17,161 bases of DNA from Actinomycetota bacterium (GCA_009924185.1 RFSC01000006.1:1-17161); one strand, 5' to 3'. Shown: positions 1 through 7,650, numbered from the stretch's first letter. A program made the numbers and translations. Notes: generated from the letters alone by a model not told the origin.

Positions 1-206
1 CCTTTATCGGTCGGGATTCGACCGGCGCTTGTGTGTGGTTGAGTTATTAAACCAGCGTCCTCTAAAACCGACATCTCATTACGGATGGTAGCTGGTGAAA
101 TTCCCAATCCATGTCTCTGGGAAATCGCCTTAGAGCCAACCGGTTCTTCGGTTGCAACATACTCTTCAACAATCGCGCGCAGGATTTCTAGTTGACGGGT
201 TTCCAT
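1..206 (-). CDS. hrcA: Heat-inducible transcription repressor HrcA, N-terminal part (3' end outside window)
   Basis: Only the first 68 codons are present; the gene runs off the left edge. The residues encode the winged-helix DNA-binding domain of HrcA, including the family hallmarks VATEEPVGSKAIS, GISPATIRNEM and QPHTSAGRIPTDKG. HrcA is the cytoplasmic repressor that binds CIRCE operators in front of chaperone genes (groESL, and dnaK in some lineages) and needs GroEL for activity. The ATG at 206 is the only possible start: an in-frame TAG, which is also the stop of the upstream DoxX-like gene, lies five codons earlier. No Shine–Dalgarno is visible in the 12-bp gap, so translation is probably coupled to the upstream gene. 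HemW upstream and, by expectation, dnaJ just outside the window is the usual bacterial order. No CIRCE operator was seen in the short gaps around this gene. Confidence 0.95.
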   Translation of the reverse strand, partial: METRQLEILRAIVEEYVATEEPVGSKAISQRHGLGISPATIRNEMSVLEDAGLITQPHTSAGRIPTDK

Positions 207-218
207 TTTTGCAAAACT

Positions 219-569
219 CTAAATTGTTGCAATGCCAATAGTGGAGAGAATAATCAACAACATAGCTGGAAATGCGGTACGGGCCTTATTAGCTTTGAAG
301 TGAAAGAAAATCGCTCCTGCCATTATGAACCAAACAATCACAAATCCATACAACTTCAAATCCGTATTCTCCAAAGCAAAGCCGATGAAAAGAGAGCATG
401 AGGCCAGAATCTCAAAGATTCCTACAAATCTAGCCAATCCATCAGGAAAACCCACATCTCTTGTTCCAGATAGGCCAGCGTTGCTGCCACTGGCTTTTGA
501 TAACCCAGCAAATAAGAAAGCCACCGCTAGAAACAGAGTAATCACAGTGTGAAGTGTGGACATGGGCAC
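219..569 (-). CDS. DoxX-like small four-helix membrane protein
   Basis: A 116-residue hydrophobic protein with four predicted membrane helices at about residues 7–24, 46–64, 72–88 and 96–114. The first helix ends in FAGLSKASG, resembling the 'F..aG..Kl' signature at the end of helix 1 in DoxX/DoxX-like families. Members of this superfamily are inner-membrane proteins, some linked to quinone or thiol redox chemistry, but most have no known role; none is assigned here. The start is GTG at 569 or, two codons later, ATG at 563; neither has a clear ribosome binding site. It begins 7 bp after the hemW stop and ends 12 bp before hrcA, so it is co-transcribed with them. Small membrane proteins are found between hemW and hrcA in other actinobacteria too, so this is probably not a recent insertion. 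Family assignment is moderately sure; function is unknown. Confidence 0.75.
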   Translation of the reverse strand: MPMSTLHTVITLFLAVAFLFAGLSKASGSNAGLSGTRDVGFPDGLARFVGIFEILASCSLFIGFALENTDLKLYGFVIVWFIMAGAIFFHFKANKARTAFPAMLLIILSTIGIATI

Positions 570-576
570 AAATTTA

Positions 577-1722
577 CTACATCACAAGGAAACGCACGAT
601 TCGATCCGCAATTAAGCGGCCCGTTTGGGTCAGTACCAACTTTCCATCCTGCCAGCACTGCTCATCTAGATGCCCAGTCGCCAAATATTCGGTGCAGTTA
701 TCAATCTGCTTTTTGCTCAATCTATCCAGTGGAATTCCTTCTTTTCTTCTTATCTGCAACATGATGTATTCGTCGGCAACATTCTCGGTTGTTAAATTCT
801 CTTCACTAGATACTGGCAACACACCTTCAGATACCTTTTGCATGTAGGTATTTGGATGTTTTACATTCCACCATCTCCTGTTATTCCAATATGAGTGTGC
901 GCCTGGCCCCACTCCCCACCAATGTGAGCCATCCCAGTAAGCGATGTTGTGTTTGCAATTTCCACCTGGTTTGCTCCAATTGCTTAACTCATACCAATCA
1001 AAGCCCGCTGCTACAAATTGATCGTCGGCATAGCGGTATTTCTCTGCGGTCTCATCTTCGGGAGGTAACTCCAACTCTCCGCGAGATATCTGGGCCGCTA
1101 ACTTTGTTCCCTTCTCAACAATCAAGGCATAAGCGCTGATGTGATCAATCGGAAGCGATAGCGCAGATTGAACTGAGCTTTGCCAATCAGCAAAAGTTTC
1201 TTTTGGAACACCATAAATCAAATCAACGCTAACATGTTCAAATCCTGCGGACCTAGCATTTGCTACAGCTTGTGCGACATTTTCTGGATTGTGGGTTCGA
1301 TCCAGTACCTGCAAAACATGTGGCACGGCAGATTGCATTCCCATAGAGATGCGGTTTGCACCGGCGGTTCGCATTTCATCCAAAAACTCTGGAGTTACTG
1401 AATCTGGATTGACCTCAATAGTTATCTCGGCATCAGGCAGTAGTGAAAATTTGCTACGAATCTCGCTGATGACCGCCGCCAATTCATGTGCTGGCATTAA
1501 GGAAGGCGTGCCACCACCGAAGAATATGCTCGGCACTTCAACCATTCCGACAGCTTCGCTGGCCAACCCAATCTCTGAAATTGCCGCAGCGATGTAGTTA
1601 CTAGAAACCGATAAGAGATCGGGGCCTTTTAGCTCTGCTGGGGTGTAGGTGTTGAAGTCGCAATAACCACAGCGCTTAATGCAGTAAGGAATATGAACAT
1701 AAAACGAGAGCCTGCGGCTCAC
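577..1722 (-). CDS. hemW: Radical SAM heme chaperone HemW
   Basis: A 381-residue radical SAM protein. The 4Fe-4S motif is C14-x3-C18-x2-C21 followed by D-F (HIPYCIKRCGYCDF). The three-cysteine motif followed by Phe, rather than a fourth Cys, separates HemW from true coproporphyrinogen dehydrogenase HemN. GGGTPS at 69–74 is the SAM-contacting glycine motif, and HNIAYW at 258–263 matches the HNxxYW motif tied to heme binding in HemW. HemW passes heme to respiratory enzymes; older annotations wrongly call it an oxygen-independent coproporphyrinogen III oxidase. The start is GTG at 1722, one base after the lepA TAA, with GGAAAGGTG inside the lepA 3' end as a likely ribosome binding site. The lepA–hemW–hrcA order is widespread in bacteria. 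Length is normal for the family. Confidence 0.95.
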   Translation of the reverse strand: MSRRLSFYVHIPYCIKRCGYCDFNTYTPAELKGPDLLSVSSNYIAAAISEIGLASEAVGMVEVPSIFFGGGTPSLMPAHELAAVISEIRSKFSLLPDAEITIEVNPDSVTPEFLDEMRTAGANRISMGMQSAVPHVLQVLDRTHNPENVAQAVANARSAGFEHVSVDLIYGVPKETFADWQSSVQSALSLPIDHISAYALIVEKGTKLAAQISRGELELPPEDETAEKYRYADDQFVAAGFDWYELSNWSKPGGNCKHNIAYWDGSHWWGVGPGAHSYWNNRRWWNVKHPNTYMQKVSEGVLPVSSEENLTTENVADEYIMLQIRRKEGIPLDRLSKKQIDNCTEYLATGHLDEQCWQDGKLVLTQTGRLIADRIVRFLVM

Positions 1723-1723
1723 C

Positions 1724-3592
1724 TTACTTTTTCACCTTTCCACTTTCGGCATCCGCATTGGTCGAGAGCGCAGCGATGAATGCTTCTTGAGGAACTTCAA
1801 CTCGGCCCACCATCTTCATGCGCTTCTTGCCTTCCTTCTGCTTCTCCAGAAGTTTGCGCTTTCGGGTGATGTCGCCGCCATAACACTTTGCCAAAACATC
1901 TTTTCGAATCGCACGGATGTTTTCGCGCGCGATGATTTTTGCTCCAATAGCGGCCTGAATCGGAACCTCAAACTGTTGCCTCGGAATCAGCTCTCTCAAC
2001 TTGGTCGTCATCATCACGCCGTATGCATAAGCCTTTTCGCGATGCACAATAGAGCTAAAGGCATCAACTGTGTCACCCTGTAGCAAAATATCAACTTTTA
2101 CCAAGTCTCCTTCAGCCTCACCAATCGGTTCGTAATCAAGAGATGCATAACCTTTAGTGCGAGATTTGAGTTGATCAAAGAAATCAAAAACAATCTCAGC
2201 CAGTGGCAGGGTATAGCGAATCTCAACTCGATCTTCAGAAAGGTAATCCATTCCCTTTAATGTGCCCCGTCGTTGTTGGCATAGCTCCATGATGGTGCCG
2301 ATGAAGTCACTTGGCGAGAGAATTGTTGCCCGCACAATAGGCTCTAACACCTTGTCTACTTTTCCACTTGGATACTCACTTGGATTAGTAACAACTATTT
2401 CCTGTCCCGTCTCAGTGGTTACTCGATAAACCACGTTGGGCGCGGTTGAAATCAAGGTTAGATTGAACTCTCTCTCGAGACGTTCACGAACAATCTCCAT
2501 ATGAAGCAAGCCCAAGAATCCACAGCGAAAACCAAATCCAAGCGCAGCTGATGTTTCCGGTTCATAAACTAATGCCGCATCATTCAGCTGCAACTTATCC
2601 AGTGCATCTCTCAACATTGGGTACTCATCTCCATCAATCGGATAGAGACCGGAGAACACCATTGGCTTTGGATCTTTGTAGCCAGATAACGCTTCCGTAG
2701 CAGGCTTGTGGAAAGTTGTTACCGTATCGCCAACACGGGATAAGCGGACATCTTTAACGCCTGTAATCAAATAACCTACCTCGCCGACGCCTAGGCCCTT
2801 ACTTGATACTGGCTCTGGTGAGATAACTCCAATGTCCAAAAGTTCATGCTTAACACCGGTAGAGAACATCTGAATCTGCTCTCTAGGTGATAACTGGCCA
2901 TCTACAACTCTGACATATGTAACTACGCCACGGTAGGTGTCATAAACCGAGTCAAAGATAAGAGCGCGTGCTGGGCCCTCTGGCTTTCCTTTGGGTGGCG
3001 GAATCTGAGCCACGATTTGATCCAACAACTCTTCAACACCGACACCTGTTTTACCGGAAACTCTTAAGCAGTCTTCGGGTTGGCAACCAACTAACTTAGA
3101 GAGCTCTAAGGCAAACTTCTCTGGTTGTGCAGCAGGTAGATCTATTTTGTTCAATACGGGAATGATTGTTAAATCATTCTCCATAGCTAGATATAAGTTG
3201 GCCAAAGTTTGCGCTTCAATTCCTTGTGCACAATCAACTAGAAGAATTGCGCCTTCGCAGGCCGCCAATGAACGGGAAACCTCATAAGTGAAATCAACAT
3301 GGCCTGGAGTATCAATCATGTTTAGGATGTATTCCTGACCATCAATTCCAGATTTCCATGGCAGACGCACAGCTTGGCTTTTGATTGTGATTCCGCGCTC
3401 GCGCTCGATATCCATTCGATCGAGATACTGCGCTCTCATATTGCGCGCCTCTACAACCTCAGTGATTCCCAACATGCGATCGGCCAAAGTAGATTTGCCA
3501 TGATCAATATGGGCAATGATGCAGAAGTTTCGAATCTGCTCCGGATTTGTGGCAGCAGGTTGCGGCGCTTTACTTAAGGGTATTGCAGGCAT
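1724..3592 (-). CDS. lepA: Elongation factor 4 (LepA, back-translocating GTPase)
   Basis: A 622-residue translational GTPase. The G1 loop is AHIDHGKST (27–35), the switch I segment contains RGITI (66–70), G3 is DTPGH (94–98) and G4 is NKID (148–151). EF-G-like domains follow, then the LepA-specific C-terminal domain, with the conserved YASLDYEPIGE segment and the basic tail rich in KRKLLEKQKEGKKRMK. LepA binds the ribosome and GTP and acts in translation initiation or elongation under stress and in ribosome biogenesis. The first ~20 residues (Ala/Pro-rich) precede the GTPase core, as in other actinobacterial LepA. The start is ATG at 3592, 36 bp after rpsT, with a modest AGGCGAG ribosome binding site. 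The gene is probably read from the rpsT promoter, and hemW follows after one base. Confidence 0.97.
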   Translation of the reverse strand: MPAIPLSKAPQPAATNPEQIRNFCIIAHIDHGKSTLADRMLGITEVVEARNMRAQYLDRMDIERERGITIKSQAVRLPWKSGIDGQEYILNMIDTPGHVDFTYEVSRSLAACEGAILLVDCAQGIEAQTLANLYLAMENDLTIIPVLNKIDLPAAQPEKFALELSKLVGCQPEDCLRVSGKTGVGVEELLDQIVAQIPPPKGKPEGPARALIFDSVYDTYRGVVTYVRVVDGQLSPREQIQMFSTGVKHELLDIGVISPEPVSSKGLGVGEVGYLITGVKDVRLSRVGDTVTTFHKPATEALSGYKDPKPMVFSGLYPIDGDEYPMLRDALDKLQLNDAALVYEPETSAALGFGFRCGFLGLLHMEIVRERLEREFNLTLISTAPNVVYRVTTETGQEIVVTNPSEYPSGKVDKVLEPIVRATILSPSDFIGTIMELCQQRRGTLKGMDYLSEDRVEIRYTLPLAEIVFDFFDQLKSRTKGYASLDYEPIGEAEGDLVKVDILLQGDTVDAFSSIVHREKAYAYGVMMTTKLRELIPRQQFEVPIQAAIGAKIIARENIRAIRKDVLAKCYGGDITRKRKLLEKQKEGKKRMKMVGRVEVPQEAFIAALSTNADAESGKVKK

Positions 3593-3628
3593 TAGCGCTC
3601 GCCTACTAAATGATTTGTGTCGGGGTGA

Positions 3629-3898
3629 TTAACGAACGCCAGCTTTGTGAGCTGACTTTGCCATCGCTGACTTCTTGTTAGCAGCTTGGTTGGCATGAAT
3701 AACACCTTTTGAAACCGCAACATCAAGCTCGCGGGTAGCTGCGCTCAGCTCTGAAGCAATCGCCTTGGAATCACCGGATGCAACAGCATCACGGAAGCGA
3801 CGGATCGCGGTCTTGAAAGATGAGCGAACTGACTTATTGCGCAGACGCGCCTTTTCATTGGTCTTGATTCGCTTGATCTGAGACTTGATATTTGCCAC
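3629..3898 (-). CDS. rpsT: 30S ribosomal protein S20
   Basis: An 89-residue, Lys/Arg/Ala-rich helical protein with the typical N-terminus ANIKSQIKRIKTNEKARLRN and the conserved C-terminal IHANQAANKKSAMAKSAHKAG. S20 binds 16S rRNA early in 30S assembly. The start is GTG at 3898 with a good GGAAGG Shine–Dalgarno ten bases upstream. The 121-bp gap to holA contains a predicted promoter and a perfect inverted repeat, making rpsT the likely first gene of the rpsT–lepA–hemW–doxX–hrcA unit. The holA–rpsT–lepA order is the standard actinobacterial arrangement. Length is normal. Confidence 0.97.
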   Translation of the reverse strand: MANIKSQIKRIKTNEKARLRNKSVRSSFKTAIRRFRDAVASGDSKAIASELSAATRELDVAVSKGVIHANQAANKKSAMAKSAHKAGVR

Positions 3899-3955
3899 GA
3901 ACGTACAGCCTTCCAGTTAAGAAATCGGTGGTGCTTAGGACTTATTGAGCGCCGA

Positions 3956-3985
3956 AGGGTATCAGCCGACCGCGATTAGGCTCAA
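3956..3985 (-). promoter_or_regulatory. Predicted rpsT promoter
   Basis: Read on the minus strand, a -35-like TTGAGC (3985–3980) is followed by 18 bases and a -10-like TACCCT (3961–3956), preceded by TG-A as in extended -10 promoters. Transcription would start near 3949, giving a leader of about 50 nt before the rpsT GTG. It lies in the longest intergenic gap of the window and in front of a highly expressed gene, which supports it. The match was made by eye and no score was computed. Confidence 0.4.
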
Positions 3986-3996
3986 ACTGAGCCTAA
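3976..3996 (-). repeat. Perfect 9-bp inverted repeat between holA and rpsT
   Basis: TTAGGCTCA and TGAGCCTAA are perfectly complementary arms around a 3-base centre. On neither strand is the repeat followed by a run of T, so it is a poor intrinsic terminator. The downstream arm contains most of the predicted rpsT -35 element. It could end or protect the comEA–comEC–holA transcript, or be an operator for rpsT. A second, weaker 5-bp repeat (AGCTT/AAGCT, 3997–4011) abuts it. Confidence 0.6.
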
Positions 3997-4019
3997 AGCT
4001 TGGGCAAAGCTCCTCAGTA

Positions 4020-4979
4020 TCAGTGGTTTTTGGCCACCTGATTGGCTATCGCCATAACGGTGCGCTCTAGAGCGTAAATCGGGTCCGCCTCCGCCCCTTT
4101 GATGGCGACATCAGCCCGAGATAGCTCTTGAGTTGAAAAGGCGATTAGGGCTGGAGACCACTTAGCCAATTGGCGACGAGCTTTATCTATTTGCCATGGG
4201 GCAAGTCCAAGGCTGCCAGCTAATTGGAATGCATTGGCATTTCGAGGCGCACCGGAAACCTTGGCCAAGGTTCTAACTGAAGAGGTTAGCGCCGAAACAA
4301 TCATTACCGGATCAGTGCCGGTATCTAAGGCGTTGCGAAGCGCTATCAGCGCCGCCTTAGGGTTTCCAGAAAGAGTTGCATCTGCAACATCAAACCCAGT
4401 TGCCTCTACCCGACCTTGGTAGTACTTAGCGATGTCGGTTTCATCAATAACAGCTTTTCCAGCATTGGTATCAAAAGAAATCTGACTACATGCCGCAGCC
4501 AACTCTCGTGTATCGCTTCCAGTCGCGTCAACAAGTGCAGTAACGCCTGACGCGGAAATCTTTCTTCCATGTCGAGCAAACTCTTCTCTTACAAAACTCT
4601 CCTTATCAGCAGCTTTCTTAATTGGCTCACAGGTAATCAGCTCGGGCTTTAACTTATTAATCTTTTCCAGTAAAGCCTTGCCTTTGACCCCACCTTTGTG
4701 GAGAAAAACTAAATGGAGGTTCGGCTCGAGATGTGAAAACTGTTCCTCAATCTCCTCTTGTACTTCGGAAACCACATCCTGCAAATCTCTAACAACTACA
4801 ACACGCTTGTCAGCAAAAAGAGAGGGTGCGACAGTTTCGGTATATCTTCCTAAATCCAATTGAGAGCCATCTAAAGTGGTTTTTTCAAAATCGGCTCTTT
4901 GCTCCATGACTTGAGATAGAGCGCGATCGGCCAATACCGATTCGCCACCGAGAATAAGGACAATCTGAGCTAACGCCAT
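4020..4979 (-). CDS. holA: DNA polymerase III subunit delta
   Basis: A 319-residue protein from ATG 4979. It opens with MALAQIVLILGGESVLADRAL, the delta-subunit version of the N-terminal AAA+ strand and helix (the 'GeE.fLaerA' pattern) without a Walker A ATP site, as expected because delta does not bind ATP. The middle and C-terminal helical parts (EEFARHGRKISASGV…, DTRELAAACSQISF, PWQIDKARRQLAKWSP) follow family patterns. Delta opens the beta sliding clamp within the clamp-loader complex. A longer reading frame begins at GTG 4994, but that codon lies within the AAAGGAG Shine–Dalgarno region (5000–4994) and cannot be the start; ATG 4979 is preferred, overlapping the comEC stop by 10 bp. Adjacency to comEC and rpsT is the conserved arrangement and supports the call. 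Confidence 0.93.
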   Translation of the reverse strand: MALAQIVLILGGESVLADRALSQVMEQRADFEKTTLDGSQLDLGRYTETVAPSLFADKRVVVVRDLQDVVSEVQEEIEEQFSHLEPNLHLVFLHKGGVKGKALLEKINKLKPELITCEPIKKAADKESFVREEFARHGRKISASGVTALVDATGSDTRELAAACSQISFDTNAGKAVIDETDIAKYYQGRVEATGFDVADATLSGNPKAALIALRNALDTGTDPVMIVSALTSSVRTLAKVSGAPRNANAFQLAGSLGLAPWQIDKARRQLAKWSPALIAFSTQELSRADVAIKGAEADPIYALERTVMAIANQVAKNH

Positions 4980-7036
4980 TGAACCCGCCACCACTCCTTT
5001 CTCATATCTCTCGTGGTGAATATATAACGCTTCCTCTCACTATCAAATCTCCACCCCACCGCGATTGGGCCATGTAAATCAGTTCTGCGCACGATGCTGC
5101 CCATTTCCCGCAAGGTGTTGATTAATGAAAGGTCTGGATGACCGTAACTGTTTCCGCTCCCAACGCTAATCAAAGACAGCCTGGGTTGGGCAATTCTCAA
5201 AAACCCGTGATCCTGAAAACGGGAGCCATGATGAGCTACTTTCAATACATCTACTTGGGACAAACTCCCTTGCGCCGCGATTTCACTTTGCGCCTCTGGC
5301 TCTATATCCCCTGTAACCAAAATGGAAACTCCGTTGTGAATGACTTTAACCACCAAACTGCGATTGTTTTCCTCCGAACCATCTCCCGGAAGGCTTTGAT
5401 ATTCAATGATGGTCGATGAATCTGGTTTTGGCCATATAACCTCTAGAACGGTATCTCCGATCTTTGCAATATCACCTTTTTTGGCAACTCGGATAATTGG
5501 TTTTAGATTTTCAGGTACAGCAACACCCCCATTACTCCAAATCTCTCCAACAGCTCTGTTCCTAAGTGCACCGGAAAGTCCAAAGGTGTGGTCGGCGTGA
5601 TTATGTGACAGAAGAATTAGCGGGAGCTTCTTGATTTTCAACAGTTTTAAACAGCGATCAATCAAAGTTGGATCTGGTCCAACATCAAACAGCAGCGCAC
5701 TTTCTTTTCCCAAGGAAACTGCTAGAGCATCTCCTTGACCTACATCACATTGCGCCACCTGCCAGCTCGAGCCAGGGAATCCTAAACGAGGTGTGATGTT
5801 AATTATCAAAACCACTGCCAGCAAAAGAAACAGCAGATTTCGTTTTCTCTTATGCAGCAACAATCCTGTAAAGATGACCAACAGGAAAAACATCGGATTT
5901 ATTTGCCAAGTAGGCGTAGATAGCGATAGCGAAGCAATAAAGACAATCCATTTTGCCAAAGTAGCTGACAGATAAAGAAGTAGAGTCGAAAGCCAAGTTA
6001 TGGGAAGCAGTAAAACTGATAGAAACCCCATGATCGTAATTGGGGCTACGGCGGGAGCCGCCAAAACATTAAAGAGAACGCTAAGCGCCGAGATCTCACC
6101 TGATAGAAATAGTATGTAAGGGGTACACAGAACCGTCGCCGCTAGTGAAACCGCAAGGATTTCAGCTAACCAATTCGGCAGCCACCGCTGCAAACGCGTG
6201 ACAATTTCCGGAGCTAGAAAAATCAATCCACCCGTGGCCAACACCGATAAAACAAAACCAGGATCATGGGATTGAAAAGGATCAAACAACAATAAAACCG
6301 TTACCGCCGCTGCCAGAGCTGAGGAGGCATTTCTCTTGTTGCCGGTAGCGCGGGCTAGCAAGATAACCGCCGCCATGACTCCGGCGCGCAATACAGAGGG
6401 CGATGGCCTTACCAAAAGTAGAAAAAGCACCAAAAATCCACTTGTCGTTAGAAGCTGAATAGAGATTTTTTTGAAAATCAATCTGCTCAACCACAAAACC
6501 AAAGCGCTAACAATTGCAAAGTTCGCACCGCTGACAGCGGTCAAGTGTGAAAGTCCAGATCGACGCATCTGTGTAGTAAAACTCTGAGATTGCAGTTGCG
6601 TGTCCCCCAGAATCATCCCGGGGATTAACGATCCGGCATCTGAATTCAACTTCGATGCCTCTTGTCGAAAATCTTCTCTTATTTTGGTTAGGAGTTGTGC
6701 CAGTTCACCGGCTGATTTCAGTGCCCGAGGACGTACCTTGTGGCCAGTTGATTTAACATCACTTGTTACGGTGGCACGTAAAAGTACCTCACCACGTTCT
6801 TGGGCTATCTGAGCCAACAAACTATGTTGCAATGTCGCCAAATGCAGCGAGTAAATGCAGCAACCAACTAGAAGCGCCCAGGCCAGAATTGCATAGCTCT
6901 TCGCTCGCAATTGGAGCAAGAGAACCATGGGCAAAAGCCCAATCGCCAATCTCCAGCTATAGGCGCTAGCTAGTAATGCTCCGATCCAAATACCAGCACC
7001 AAACAATAAAAGCCGCAGCTCAAGCCGCGGCTTTAT
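4970..7036 (-). CDS. comEC: ComEC/Rec2 family DNA-uptake channel with C-terminal metallo-beta-lactamase domain
   Basis: A polytopic membrane protein of about 688 residues. N-terminal helices are followed by a very short soluble segment, then the Competence domain with the hallmark GLSHLTAVSGAN and a run of helices. The C-terminal beta-lactamase-fold domain has QCDVGQGDAL, SHNHADHTFG (metal-site HxHxDH), ILVTGDIEPEA and VLKVAHHGSRF. ComEC forms the inner-membrane channel for single-stranded DNA during natural transformation, and its lactamase domain is thought to degrade the non-transported strand. The first canonical start codon is TTG 7006, but it lacks a ribosome binding site. A perfect AAAGGAG (7049–7043) overlaps the comEA stop and sits six bases before an in-frame ATA (7036–7034), giving the ComEC-like start (M)KPRLELRLLLFGAG. 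I therefore place the start at 7036. The OB-fold region (DUF4131-type) is much shorter than usual. Confidence 0.9.
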   Translation of the reverse strand: MKPRLELRLLLFGAGIWIGALLASAYSWRLAIGLLPMVLLLQLRAKSYAILAWALLVGCCIYSLHLATLQHSLLAQIAQERGEVLLRATVTSDVKSTGHKVRPRALKSAGELAQLLTKIREDFRQEASKLNSDAGSLIPGMILGDTQLQSQSFTTQMRRSGLSHLTAVSGANFAIVSALVLWLSRLIFKKISIQLLTTSGFLVLFLLLVRPSPSVLRAGVMAAVILLARATGNKRNASSALAAAVTVLLLFDPFQSHDPGFVLSVLATGGLIFLAPEIVTRLQRWLPNWLAEILAVSLAATVLCTPYILFLSGEISALSVLFNVLAAPAVAPITIMGFLSVLLLPITWLSTLLLYLSATLAKWIVFIASLSLSTPTWQINPMFFLLVIFTGLLLHKRKRNLLFLLLAVVLIINITPRLGFPGSSWQVAQCDVGQGDALAVSLGKESALLFDVGPDPTLIDRCLKLLKIKKLPLILLSHNHADHTFGLSGALRNRAVGEIWSNGGVAVPENLKPIIRVAKKGDIAKIGDTVLEVIWPKPDSSTIIEYQSLPGDGSEENNRSLVVKVIHNGVSILVTGDIEPEAQSEIAAQGSLSQVDVLKVAHHGSRFQDHGFLRIAQPRLSLISVGSGNSYGHPDLSLINTLREMGSIVRRTDLHGPIAVGWRFDSERKRYIFTTRDMRKEWWRVQWR
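7009..7034 (-). repeat. Terminator-like hairpin at the start of comEC
   Basis: On the minus strand AAAGCCGC (7034–7027) pairs perfectly with GCGGCTTT (7016–7009). Three further inner pairs (one a G·U wobble) close a UUGA tetraloop, giving an 11-bp GC-rich stem followed by T-ATTG-TTT. It resembles an intrinsic terminator with an interrupted U-tract, and its first base is the last base of the proposed ATA start codon. It may be pure coding sequence (KPRLELRL), a translation brake or an attenuator. Confidence 0.55.
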
Positions 7037-7042
7037 TGAGAG

Positions 7043-7049
7043 CTCCTTT
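7043..7049 (-). promoter_or_regulatory. Ribosome binding site that places the comEC start
   Basis: AAAGGAG on the minus strand overlaps the comEA TAA stop and lies six bases before the ATA at 7036. It is the strongest Shine–Dalgarno in this part of the window and matches no ATG, GTG or TTG downstream at a workable distance: TTG 7006 is 36 bases away. It is the main argument for the unusual start codon. Confidence 0.65.
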
Positions 7050-7650
7050 ATAGAGTTAATCTCGGTTTTATTCTGGTCAAGGTCTTAGAACCAATACCTG
7101 AAACTTTCAGTAAATCCTCGATACTCATAAATGGTCCATTTTGATTTCTGTAACTTACGATCCGTGAAGCAATTACCGGACCAATACCGACAAGAGAATC
7201 AAACTCCGCCTTGGTGCCCCGATTGATATTTACAATTCCGGAATAACTCTTTTTACTTGAGTTACCTTTAGAGGAAGAAACCACCTTCGGTTGATATCCA
7301 ACATATATTTGTTCGCCGTCTACCAGGATCCGCGCCAGATTTATATCGCTGAGATCTACTCCTTTCTTTGCTCCCCCAGCAGCCTTAATAGCATCTGCCA
7401 CTCGAGAGCCCTGCAGCAAGGGATAAACATCTGGTTGCTTTACCTTGCCAGCAACATGAACCAAAATATTTTTTGCAACAGGGGCGATACTCAACTTGGG
7501 TATTGGGGATTCCTGCGCCTCTGCACTTCCTCTAGAAGTGCTAAATAAAAACAACGCTAATCCGACTCCAATTAAACTGATAAAAACTAGAGCACGGCGT
7601 TGTTGATCTGTGTAATTTGTGAGCGTTTCCTTGAGCTCTGCAATATCCAT
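7048..7650 (-). CDS. comEA: Competence protein ComEA (membrane-anchored DNA-binding helix-hairpin-helix protein)
   Basis: A 200-residue protein with one membrane helix (about 20–37), an Ala/Pro/Ser linker, an SLBB-type domain (62–117, starting ILVHVAGKVKQPDVY), a Ser/Lys-rich linker and a C-terminal helix-hairpin-helix pair (139–200) with VGIGP and VSGIG turns and the VNINRGTKAEF opening typical of ComEA. ComEA captures incoming double-stranded DNA outside the membrane and hands it to ComEC. The start is ATG 7650; the ribosome binding site is weak. The 80-bp gap to leuS is one of the larger ones here and could carry a promoter. The stop codon overlaps the comEC Shine–Dalgarno, so the two are translated from one message. 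No type IV pilus or DprA genes lie in the window, so working transformation cannot be concluded from this locus. Confidence 0.93.
   Translation of the reverse strand: MDIAELKETLTNYTDQQRRALVFISLIGVGLALFLFSTSRGSAEAQESPIPKLSIAPVAKNILVHVAGKVKQPDVYPLLQGSRVADAIKAAGGAKKGVDLSDINLARILVDGEQIYVGYQPKVVSSSKGNSSKKSYSGIVNINRGTKAEFDSLVGIGPVIASRIVSYRNQNGPFMSIEDLLKVSGIGSKTLTRIKPRLTL

Noticed and set aside
4980..4994. GTG at 4994 as the holA start
   Set aside because: The codon is inside the AAAGGAG sequence that would have to serve as its ribosome binding site; ATG 4979 fits the family N-terminus.
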